A stretch of 5,382 bases of DNA from an uncultured Oscillospiraceae bacterium (lineage in GTDB: Bacteria > Bacillota > Clostridia > Oscillospirales > Oscillospiraceae). A program made the translations under genes and the position numbers. This document shows, piece by piece, positions 1 through 5,382 of this stretch (position 1 is the first letter of the stretch; each line of letters starts with the position of its first letter). The DNA is taken from assembly GCA_934662925.1 (NCBI GenBank), contig CAKUKL010000120.1, positions 1 through 5,382 on the forward strand, in the 5' to 3' direction. Below the pieces are notes generated by a model, which was not told the origin of the DNA, searched no databases, and saw only the letters and a list, made by a program, of their open reading frames with translations.

Positions 1-211
1 GGGCGTGACCTACCGGGACAAGGACGGCGCGGAGCACACCGCCGCCTGCGACGACGTGGTGGCCTGCGGCGGCATGGCTCCGCTGGAGGCGGAGGCGCTG
101 GCCTTCTTTGGCTGCGCCCCGGTGTTCAAATTCATCGGCGACTGCACCGCCCCCGGCGGCAATCTTCAGCGCGGCAACCGGCAGGCCTATTCTGCCGTCA
201 ATACTCTGTAA
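1..211 (+). CDS. FAD/NAD(P)-dependent oxidoreductase, C-terminal fragment (enoate reductase / old-yellow-enzyme type)
   Basis: This is the last 69 codons of a gene that begins before the window; the reading frame starts at base 2 and ends at TAA 209-211. The fragment carries the typical end of a two-dinucleotide-binding-domain flavoprotein. A strand of the type DDVVACGG lies at fragment residues 17-24. It is followed by FIGDC at 44-48, in which the Asp normally contacts the FAD ribityl chain. A PGGN turn (51-54) and a final helix ending in AYSAVNTL come next. In NADH:flavin oxidoreductases such as 2-enoate or 2,4-dienoyl-CoA reductases, this block closes the C-terminal FAD/NAD domain behind an N-terminal FMN barrel. 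That barrel is not visible here, so another FAD-dependent pyridine-nucleotide oxidoreductase remains possible. The substrate is unknown. The next gene starts 20 bases after the stop, so the two are probably co-transcribed. Confidence 0.75.
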   Translation, partial: GVTYRDKDGAEHTAACDDVVACGGMAPLEAEALAFFGCAPVFKFIGDCTAPGGNLQRGNRQAYSAVNTL

Positions 212-218
212 AAAATGC

Positions 219-224
219 GAGGTG
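219..224 (+). promoter_or_regulatory. ribosome binding site deciding a TTG start
   Basis: GAGGTG lies 7 bases upstream of the TTG at 232. No in-frame ATG occurs between the preceding stop codon and the well-conserved-looking body of the protein; the next in-frame Met is near residue 93. The site therefore supports the unusual TTG as the true start. Confidence 0.7.
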
Positions 225-231
225 AATCATA

Positions 232-840
232 TTGAAAAAACTCATCGACATCGCCGAGATCGGCAAAGAGCTGGACGTGCCGGTGGTAGCCGCCTACGGC
301 CCCAACCGGGAAGGTCCCTTCTACAATCAGGTGTGGAGCAAGCAGTACGCCCTGCGTCTGCTGGAGCGCATCCAGCCTGACGCCGGCGGCGACGCCTACG
401 TGCTCACCGGCCACGTGGACCCCTGGGTCAGCGCGGCTGTGATCCACAAGCTCCACGCCCCCGAGGTCTACTTCAAGGTGCCCGCGGGGGAGACGCTGCT
501 GGTCCCCATGGCCCGGGGCGCCTGCAAGTACGACGGGATCATCACCGCCGAGTGCGTCGGGGACGACGTGTTCGTCACCGCCGACTTCGACAAGCTGGAG
601 GGCATCGTGGGCGGCCCGGCTAACGTGAATCTGGAGCAGCTGGCCGTGCCGGAGATCCCGGCGGGCAAGAACGTCTTCTTCCACGGCATCGGCAAGTTCC
701 CCTTCCAGATGCGGACCATCGCGACCATCATAGACGGCTGCGCCAGCCTGTCCTGCGCCTCCGGCTCCGCGGAGGTATACAGCTGCGCCGTCCCCGGCGG
801 CAGCATGGCCGAGGTGGGCGACACCCGGGCGCGGACCTGA
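232..840 (+). CDS. uncharacterised 202-residue protein
   Basis: I do not recognise this protein and assign no function. It starts at TTG 232 behind GAGGTG and ends at TGA 838-840. It has no signal peptide and no membrane segment, so it is probably cytoplasmic. It looks like a folded alpha/beta protein: a strand LDVPVVAAYG (residues 14-23), a helix around 35-47, and a second strand leading into GHVDPW (60-65). A helix carrying His72 and His75 follows, then a basic/Gly turn ARGACKYDG (94-102). The C-terminal part holds FFHGIGKFPF (149-158) and three cysteines (170, 175, 185); Cys98 and Cys108 make five in all. The last 12 or so residues are polar and probably disordered. His, Asp and Cys residues at Gly-rich turns could mark a metal or active site, but this is inference. 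Codon use matches its neighbours, and it follows the oxidoreductase by only 20 bases, suggesting a shared transcript and pathway. Confidence 0.85.
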   Translation: MKKLIDIAEIGKELDVPVVAAYGPNREGPFYNQVWSKQYALRLLERIQPDAGGDAYVLTGHVDPWVSAAVIHKLHAPEVYFKVPAGETLLVPMARGACKYDGIITAECVGDDVFVTADFDKLEGIVGGPANVNLEQLAVPEIPAGKNVFFHGIGKFPFQMRTIATIIDGCASLSCASGSAEVYSCAVPGGSMAEVGDTRART

Positions 841-850
841 ATCCGCGCGC

Positions 851-870
851 TCTGCGGCCCGGGCCGCAGA
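851..870. repeat. perfect 20-base palindrome in intergenic gap
   Basis: TCTGCGGCCC is followed directly by its exact reverse complement. As RNA it would fold into an 8-bp GC-rich hairpin with a CCGG loop, starting 10 bases after the stop of the upstream gene. It may end the upstream transcript, but no T-run follows, so it is not a standard intrinsic terminator. A dyad operator for a dimeric regulator of the downstream transporter is an alternative. An 11-base inverted repeat, CAGAA-A-TTCTG, lies just downstream at 878-888. Confidence 0.55.
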
Positions 871-923
871 ACGACACCAGAAATTCTGTCACATTTCATA
901 AAGGATACATACAAGGGAAAGGA
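871..923 (+). promoter_or_regulatory. probable promoter region and RBS of the transport operon
   Basis: After the palindrome the sequence becomes clearly richer in A and T, which stands out in this GC-rich window and fits a promoter for the transporter operon. No strong -35/-10 pair is visible. The best -10-like words are CATAAA (897-902) and TACATA (906-911), neither with a convincing -35 box. AAAGGA at 918-923 is the ribosome binding site, 12 bases before the ATG, a slightly long spacing. Confidence 0.35.
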
Positions 924-935
924 ACGATCACGAAA

Positions 936-2582
936 ATGAAAGCAAAGAAACTGCTGTCCATTCTTCTGGCCGCCAGTCTGACTCTGTCCATGCTGGCCGC
1001 CTGTTCAGGCAATCCCTCCTCTGAATCCAGCAACCCCGGCAATTCCTCCGCCACTGAGACCGACAACAACGGCAGCGGCACCGAGACCAAGTATGTGGAC
1101 GAGCTGAACGTGGGCACCTACAACAGCAACCTGTTCACCGCCTGCTTCGACCCCACCAGCGTCTACGCCGGCTCCGTTATGGGCAACGGCGCACTGTACA
1201 TGATCTACGACGTGCTGTTCTACCTCGACCCCACTACCAAGACCGGCAACTCCCGCATTCTGGAGAGCTGGGACTGGGACGACACCTACACCCAGCTGTC
1301 CATCAAGCTGCGTGACAACATCTTCTTCAGCAACGGCACCCAGCTCAAGTGCTCCGACATCCTGTACAGCATCGACCAGATGACCGGCCAGATCGCCCGG
1401 GCCGCTACCTTCAAGAACTACGATCTGGACGCCTCCCGCGCCACCATCTCTGACGACGGCCTGTCCATGACGCTGGTGCTCCGCAGCACGGCGGCCAACT
1501 TCTACGACAACGCCACCTTCGCCATCCTGTGCGAGGACTACATCGAGAACGAAATGGGCGGCGGCGAAAACATCGACTGGTTCGACCCCGATCAGGTGGT
1601 CGGTTCCGGCTCCTACAAGCCCACCGAATTCGTCCCCGGCAGCAACATCACGCTGGAAAAGCGCGAGGATTACTGGGGCCTTGCCTACGGCTATGACGAT
1701 CCCTATCTGGTCGTGAACGCCACCAACTACACCGACCAGTCCACCATGGCCATCGAGCTGGAGACCGGCACGCTGGACGTGGCCATCGACCTCGCCATCA
1801 ACGACTTTGACCGTCTGGACGCCATCACCGACGACAACATCACCACCGTGGCCGCCAACGGCAACTCCAACTGGAACCTCACCCTCGCCACCAACGCCAA
1901 CGAGGCCCTGAAGGACCCGCTGGTCCGTCAGGCCATCTGCGAGGCCATTGACACCAAGGCCCTGACCGACGCCGTGGCCGGTTCCTACGGCTCCGTGGCC
2001 GACTCCATCCTTGCCTCCGGCGAGATCGGCTACGTGGGCGGCCACGCCTATGAGTACAACCCCGACCACGCCCGCGAGCTGCTGGCTCAGGCCGGTTACT
2101 CTGACGGCGACATCAAGCTCCACATGCTCATCATGAACTCCGAGCCCTGCCCCTCCATCTGCGTCGTCGTTCAGCAGTACCTCAAGGAAATCGGCATTGA
2201 GTTGACCTACGAGTCCATGGACATGGCCACCTATAACTCCGCCGTCGGCACCGAGGGCGCCACCGACATGATGCTGGCCGCCATGGCCGGCATGAACACC
2301 TCCGGCGACCCCGCCATCGAGATGAACTGGTTCCTGTCCACCAGCAACTACGCCGGTATGCGCAAGAGCTACGACGACCTCATTCAGGCGGGCCTGTCCA
2401 CCATGGACGTGACCACCCGGGCCGACGCCTACGGTCAGATCCAGGATCTGTTCTATGAGAACTACGAGGCCGTCCCCCTGTACACGCTGTATAAGGGCTA
2501 TGCCTACAACAACGAGATCTTCAGCCGCCTGACCATCGCCAGCACCCTCATCACCTGGCTGTTCGACTGCGAGCTGGCCTGA
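936..2582 (+). CDS. ABC transporter substrate-binding lipoprotein, family 5 (peptide/nickel type)
   Basis: This is the extracytoplasmic solute receptor of the peptide-type ABC importer encoded by the following genes. The 548 residues match the usual family length of 500-560. The N-terminus is a lipoprotein signal: MKAKK, a hydrophobic core, then the lipobox LAAC with Cys23 as the lipidated residue. A low-complexity Ser/Asn/Gly/Thr linker (24-51) follows. Family 5 signatures appear in order: LRDNIFFSNGTQLKCSDILY at 125-144, GSGSYKPTEF at 223-232, the LEKREDYWG block at 240-248, DPLVRQAICEAID at 327-339, ARELLAQAGY at 379-388, QQYLKEIGIEL at 413-423, and a C-terminal helix with EAVPLYTLY (511-519). 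The mature part has seven further cysteines, including Cys405 and Cys409. A peptide ligand is the default guess, but the family also binds nickel, opines, sugars and other solutes. Codon choice is the most C/G-ending in the window, consistent with high expression. A long gap with a hairpin separates it from the permease genes. Confidence 0.95.
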   Translation: MKAKKLLSILLAASLTLSMLAACSGNPSSESSNPGNSSATETDNNGSGTETKYVDELNVGTYNSNLFTACFDPTSVYAGSVMGNGALYMIYDVLFYLDPTTKTGNSRILESWDWDDTYTQLSIKLRDNIFFSNGTQLKCSDILYSIDQMTGQIARAATFKNYDLDASRATISDDGLSMTLVLRSTAANFYDNATFAILCEDYIENEMGGGENIDWFDPDQVVGSGSYKPTEFVPGSNITLEKREDYWGLAYGYDDPYLVVNATNYTDQSTMAIELETGTLDVAIDLAINDFDRLDAITDDNITTVAANGNSNWNLTLATNANEALKDPLVRQAICEAIDTKALTDAVAGSYGSVADSILASGEIGYVGGHAYEYNPDHARELLAQAGYSDGDIKLHMLIMNSEPCPSICVVVQQYLKEIGIELTYESMDMATYNSAVGTEGATDMMLAAMAGMNTSGDPAIEMNWFLSTSNYAGMRKSYDDLIQAGLSTMDVTTRADAYGQIQDLFYENYEAVPLYTLYKGYAYNNEIFSRLTIASTLITWLFDCELA

Positions 2583-2614
2583 TCCGCCGCACACCTCAAA
2601 GTACCATCCGCTGT

Positions 2615-2652
2615 CCCGGGGAGCCTGTTCCTTGCGGAGCAGGCTCCCCGGG
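2615..2652 (+). promoter_or_regulatory. strong intergenic RNA hairpin after the binding-protein gene
   Basis: Arms 2615-2627 and 2640-2652 are perfect 13-base reverse complements (CCCGGGGAGCCTG / CAGGCTCCCCGGG). Four more pairs, one of them G-U, close onto a TTGC loop at 2632-2635, giving a 17-bp stem. It begins 32 bases after the stop codon. No T-run follows (next bases CGGCATATTC), so a full intrinsic terminator is unlikely. In binding-protein-dependent operons a hairpin here commonly protects the upstream mRNA from 3' decay or partly attenuates transcription, so that the receptor outnumbers the permease. That role is inferred. The rest of the 131-base gap (2583-2713) holds a weaker GC-rich inverted repeat (GCCGG at 2665-2669 with CCGGC at 2682-2686) and the permease RBS. 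Confidence 0.75.
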
Positions 2653-2695
2653 CGGCATATTCCCGCCGGTCACGCGGCCGGCCGGCACACTCTGG

Positions 2696-2703
2696 AAAGG
2701 AGG
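2696..2703 (+). promoter_or_regulatory. near-perfect Shine-Dalgarno of the first permease gene
   Basis: AAAGGAGG, fully complementary to the 16S rRNA 3' end, sits 10 bases before the ATG at 2714. It fixes the start and implies fresh ribosome loading after the hairpin rather than coupling to the binding-protein gene. Confidence 0.85.
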
Positions 2704-2713
2704 AGAGACAGGG

Positions 2714-3700
2714 ATGATCAAGTACATTTTCAAGCGCATCCTCTGGATGATCCCGATCCTCTTCGGCGTCATCGTCATCGTGTTCTCCATATGTCACTTC
2801 ATGCCCGGCGACCCGGTCCTGCTCATGCTGGATTCGGACTATACCGAGGAAGAGTATCAGCTCACGGCGGAAAAGTACGGTCTGGACAAACCGTTTCTCC
2901 AGCAGCTGTTCAACTATATCAAGGACTTCGTGCTCCACGGCAGTCTCGGCAATTCCTACTCCACCGGCCGGGCGGTGACCAAGGAGCTGTCCGGCCGCAT
3001 CTGGATCAGCGTCCGGCTGGGTTTGATGTCGATTTTTCTGACCACCATTATCGCCATACCGATCGGCATCATCTCCGCCATCCATCAGAATTCCATTCTG
3101 GACTACGGCGTGTCCTTCATCGCCATTTTTCTCGCGTCCATGCCCGGCTTCTGGGTGGCGCTGATGCTCATCATCGTGTTCTGCCTGCAATTGAAGTGGT
3201 TCCCGGCGGCGGGACTCAACTCGTGGAAGTCCTACGTGCTCCCCGTGCTGTGCAACGCCCTCGGCCCGCTGGCCATCACCCTGCGCATGACCCGTTCTTC
3301 CATGCTTGAGGTCATCCGGCAGGACTACATCCGCACCGCCCGGGCCAAGGGCCTGAGCGAGCAGGTCATCACCGTGCGCCACGCCTTCAAAAACGCGCTG
3401 ATCCCCGTCATCACCGTCATCGGCGCCCAGTGCAGCATGGTCATCGGCGGCTCCGTCGTCATTGAGAGCGTCTTTTCCATTCAGGGCATGGGCACCCGGC
3501 TCGTCACCGCCATCGGCTCCCGGGATTATCAGGTCATCCTCGGCATCACCATCGTCATCAGTATTTTCAGCATGGTGATGCAGCTGTTGGTGGACCTGCT
3601 GTACGCCGCCTTCGACCCCCGGATCAAGGCGGAGTTCTCCAAGGGCAGCAGGAGCAAAAACAGGAAACAGGCAGATCGGCCGGAAGCGGAGGTCAAGTGA
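2714..3700 (+). CDS. dppB: peptide-type ABC transporter permease, DppB/OppB family
   Basis: This is one of the two membrane subunits that form the import channel. It has 328 residues, within the usual 305-340. A first membrane helix (about 10-29) leads to the family hallmark PGDP (31-34). An extracytoplasmic segment follows, with YGLDKPFLQQL (55-65) and LHGSLGNSY (74-82). The five further helices lie roughly at 98-122, 132-158, 174-194, 228-250 and 274-298. The cytoplasmic EAA loop that docks the ATPase is textbook: EVIRQDYIRTARAKGLSEQV at 199-218, then RHAFKNALIPV at 222-232. The protein ends with LLYAAFDPRIK (295-305) and a basic, probably disordered tail. The next gene starts one base after the stop, so translation is likely coupled. 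The symbol is given at family level; Dpp, Opp, Nik and Gsi type permeases cannot be separated by eye. Confidence 0.93.
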   Translation: MIKYIFKRILWMIPILFGVIVIVFSICHFMPGDPVLLMLDSDYTEEEYQLTAEKYGLDKPFLQQLFNYIKDFVLHGSLGNSYSTGRAVTKELSGRIWISVRLGLMSIFLTTIIAIPIGIISAIHQNSILDYGVSFIAIFLASMPGFWVALMLIIVFCLQLKWFPAAGLNSWKSYVLPVLCNALGPLAITLRMTRSSMLEVIRQDYIRTARAKGLSEQVITVRHAFKNALIPVITVIGAQCSMVIGGSVVIESVFSIQGMGTRLVTAIGSRDYQVILGITIVISIFSMVMQLLVDLLYAAFDPRIKAEFSKGSRSKNRKQADRPEAEVK

Positions 3701-3701
3701 C

Positions 3702-4604
3702 ATGGCAGGGACTCATTTCGCACGAAAACAGAATACCGCCGTCGAGGGCGAGCGCCTTGGGCGGCGCAGTCAGGTCCGCGAGGTGTGGAACCGGTTCAAA
3801 AAGCGCAAGATCTCCGTCATCGGGCTGGGGATCATCGCGTTTCTGGTGCTGGTGACCATCTTCGCCAACGTGCTGGCCCCCTATGATTTCTCCTATCAGG
3901 ATCTGGCCAGCCGCCTTCAGCTGCCCTCCATGGCCCACCCCTTCGGCACGGACGCCTTCGGCCGGGACATCCTCACCCGTATCCTCTACGGCGGGCGGAC
4001 GTCGCTGCTGGTGTCGCTGCTGGGCTGCCTCATCGCCCTGGGCGGCGGCGCCATCGTCGGCTCCGTGGCCGGGTTTTACAGCGGCAAGGTGGACATCCTC
4101 CTCATGCGCCTGATGGACGTCATCAGCGCGGTGCCCGGCGTCCTGCTGGCGGTGGTGATCTCCAGCGCGCTGGGGACCGGCGTGTGGCAGACGGCCATGG
4201 CCGTGTCCATCTCGGGCATCCCGTCCAGCGCCCGGATGCTCCGGGCCACGGTGCTTTCAATCCGGGGACAGGAGTACGTGGAGGCCGCCCGGGCCTACGG
4301 CTCCAAGGACTGGCGCATCATCACGAAGCACATCATCCCCAACTGCATCGCTCCCCTCATCGTGGACACCACCCTCCGTCTGGGCGGCAACATCATGATG
4401 ATCTCCGGCCTGAGCTTTATCGGGCTGGGCGTGCAGGAGCCTTACGCCGAGTGGGGCGCCATGCTCAACTCCGGCCGGCCGTACATCCGGGATTTCTGGC
4501 CGCTGATCACCTTCCCCGGCATCGTGATCCTGCTGGCCATGCTTGGCTTCAATCTGGCGGGCGACGGGCTGCGGGACGCCCTCGACCCGAAACTGAAGCA
4601 GTGA
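3702..4604 (+). CDS. dppC: peptide-type ABC transporter permease, DppC/OppC family
   Basis: This is the second channel subunit, 300 residues, a normal length for DppC. A polar cytoplasmic N-terminus (1-36) carries the positively charged VWNRFKKRKIS, followed by helix 1 (about 37-59) and LAPYDF. The family signature HPFGTDAFGRDILTRILYGG runs 79-98. Membrane helices follow at about 100-126, 136-158, 162-176, 220-245 and 268-289. The EAA loop is EYVEAARAYGSKDWRIITKH (191-210) with IIPNCIAPLIV after it. The C-terminus shows LSFIGLGVQEPYAEWGAML (237-255) and AGDGLRDALDPKLKQ (286-300), all typical of the family. The RBS GGAGG (3688-3692) lies inside the end of the previous gene, 9 bases before the ATG, with one base between stop and start. 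The ATPase gene follows after 10 bases. The symbol is at family level only. Confidence 0.94.
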   Translation: MAGTHFARKQNTAVEGERLGRRSQVREVWNRFKKRKISVIGLGIIAFLVLVTIFANVLAPYDFSYQDLASRLQLPSMAHPFGTDAFGRDILTRILYGGRTSLLVSLLGCLIALGGGAIVGSVAGFYSGKVDILLMRLMDVISAVPGVLLAVVISSALGTGVWQTAMAVSISGIPSSARMLRATVLSIRGQEYVEAARAYGSKDWRIITKHIIPNCIAPLIVDTTLRLGGNIMMISGLSFIGLGVQEPYAEWGAMLNSGRPYIRDFWPLITFPGIVILLAMLGFNLAGDGLRDALDPKLKQ

Positions 4605-4614
4605 GGATCTTGAT

Positions 4615-5382
4615 ATGGACAACAAACTTCTTGAAATCAAACATCTGACCATCGAATTCGACACGTCGGAGGGCGTGGTCCACGCCGTCAACGACGTGAG
4701 CTTCGACATCGGCGCGGGCGAGACGCTGGGCCTCGTGGGTGAGACCGGCGCGGGCAAGACCACCACCGCGCTGGGTATCCTCCGGCTCATCTCCACCCCG
4801 CCGGGAAAATACTGCAGCGGCGAGATCATCTACAACGGACAGAATATCCTCGGCATGAGCGACGCGGAGATCCGCAGCATCCGCGGCCGGGAGATCTCCA
4901 TGATCTTTCAGGATCCCATGACCGCCCTGAACCCCATCATGACGGTGGCCGACCAGATCGCCGAGGTCATCCACCTCCACGAGGACTGCGGCAAAAAGGC
5001 GGCGCTGGAAAAGGCGGGCGCCCTGCTGGCCAAGGTGGGCATCCCGGCCTCCCGGGGCTCGGAATACCCCCACCAGTTCTCCGGCGGCATGAAGCAGCGG
5101 GTGGTCATCGCCATGGCGCTGGCCTGCTCCCCCAAGCTGCTGCTGGCGGACGAGCCCACCACCGCGCTGGACGTGACCATTCAGGCCCAGATCCTCGAGA
5201 TGATCCGGGCGCTGAAGGACGAGTACGGAACGTCCATGCTGCTCATCACCCACGATCTGGGCATCGTGGCCGAGACCTGCGACCGGGTGGCCATCATGTA
5301 CGCCGGTGAGATCGTGGAATACGGCTCTCTGGAGGACATCTTCCACAACATCCTCCACCCATACACCCGGGGCCTGTTCAAC
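4615..5382 (+). CDS. dppD: peptide-type ABC transporter ATPase, DppD/OppD family (3' end cut by window)
   Basis: The first 256 residues of the cytoplasmic ATPase are present with no stop before the window edge; the family usually runs to 320-340, so about 70 residues are missing. The start is supported by TGAGGA (4602-4607), 7 bases upstream and overlapping the previous stop codon. Every nucleotide-binding motif is intact: Walker A GETGAGKT (42-49, Lys48), Q-loop IFQDP (Gln99), the signature FSGGMKQR (155-162), Walker B LLLADE (175-180, catalytic Glu180), D-loop TALD (183-186) and the H-loop ITHD (His213). HPYTRGLF (248-255) is the start of the C-terminal region special to oligopeptide/dipeptide ATPases. 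The common Walker A of this family is GESGSGKS; the GETGAGKT form here is still a valid P-loop. Such importers normally pair this subunit with a DppF/OppF ATPase, expected just downstream. Confidence 0.95.
   Translation, partial: MDNKLLEIKHLTIEFDTSEGVVHAVNDVSFDIGAGETLGLVGETGAGKTTTALGILRLISTPPGKYCSGEIIYNGQNILGMSDAEIRSIRGREISMIFQDPMTALNPIMTVADQIAEVIHLHEDCGKKAALEKAGALLAKVGIPASRGSEYPHQFSGGMKQRVVIAMALACSPKLLLADEPTTALDVTIQAQILEMIRALKDEYGTSMLLITHDLGIVAETCDRVAIMYAGEIVEYGSLEDIFHNILHPYTRGLFN

Noticed and set aside
215..235. A six-codon ATG reading frame whose TGA overlaps the TTG start of the 202-residue protein
   Set aside because: It has no ribosome binding site of its own, lies in a different frame, and is short enough to be chance. 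A coupling leader is conceivable but unsupported.
851..870. A standard intrinsic terminator after the 202-residue protein gene
   Set aside because: The hairpin is clear, but the bases after it (ACGACACCAG) contain no T-run, so it is listed as a palindrome only.
1005..2594. A 529-codon open frame on the minus strand opposite the binding-protein gene
   Set aside because: It is in codon register with the real gene. Antisense stops would need sense TTA, CTA or TCA codons, which this C/G-ending gene avoids. Its translation is a Gly/Val/Asp/His-rich low-complexity string with no domain, so it is a shadow.
2504..3703. A 399-codon minus-strand open frame opposite the first permease
   Set aside because: It is again in register with the real gene and explained by third-position bias. 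The product is His/Asp/Gly-rich without recognisable motifs, and it spans the intergenic hairpin.
4656..4758. A non-canonical Walker A (GETGAGKT) as a sign of an inactive ATPase
   Set aside because: The pattern GxxGxGK[ST] is fully satisfied, and the signature, Walker B, D-loop and H-loop are intact, so the ATPase should be active.
4549..5358. A 269-codon minus-strand open frame opposite the ATPase gene
   Set aside because: The plus strand here encodes every ABC ATPase motif in order; the antisense frame is a register shadow.

Overview
The window is GC-rich (about 60% by eye), with strong C/G preference at third codon positions. It carries plus-strand operons with good Shine-Dalgarno sites, a TTG start, and a lipoprotein with a Ser/Asn/Gly/Thr-rich linker after its lipobox cysteine. 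Together these suggest a GC-rich anaerobic Gram-positive of the class Clostridia, for example a gut bacterium of the Oscillospiraceae. That placement is inference from style, not from any taxonomic marker.

Layout, all on the plus strand: (1) bases 1-211 are the C-terminal tail of an FAD/NAD(P)-dependent oxidoreductase, most like the C-terminal domain of old-yellow-enzyme/2-enoate-reductase flavoproteins. (2) Twenty bases later, 232-840 encodes a 202-residue protein that I do not recognise, starting at TTG behind a clear ribosome binding site. (3) Bases 841-935 form a 95-base gap with a perfect 20-base palindrome and then an AT-richer stretch suitable for a promoter. (4) Bases 936-2582 encode a lipoprotein substrate-binding protein of the family 5 (peptide/nickel type). 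(5) A 131-base gap follows, holding a very stable hairpin (17-bp stem, 4-base loop). (6) Bases 2714-3700 and 3702-4604 encode two DppB/DppC-type permeases. (7) Base 4615 to the window edge encodes the first DppD/OppD-type ATPase, cut before its C-terminus. A second ATPase (DppF/OppF type) probably follows outside the window.

Working together, the lipoprotein would capture a peptide or similar small solute outside the membrane. The two permeases would form the channel and the ATPase(s) would drive uptake. The hairpin between the binding-protein gene and the permease genes fits a system in which the binding protein is made in excess. The oxidoreductase and the unknown protein form a separate upstream unit; whether they metabolise what the transporter imports cannot be read from sequence alone. 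The window is mostly an ordinary transport operon. The unrecognised 202-residue protein and the two intergenic inverted repeats are the parts most worth a second look.
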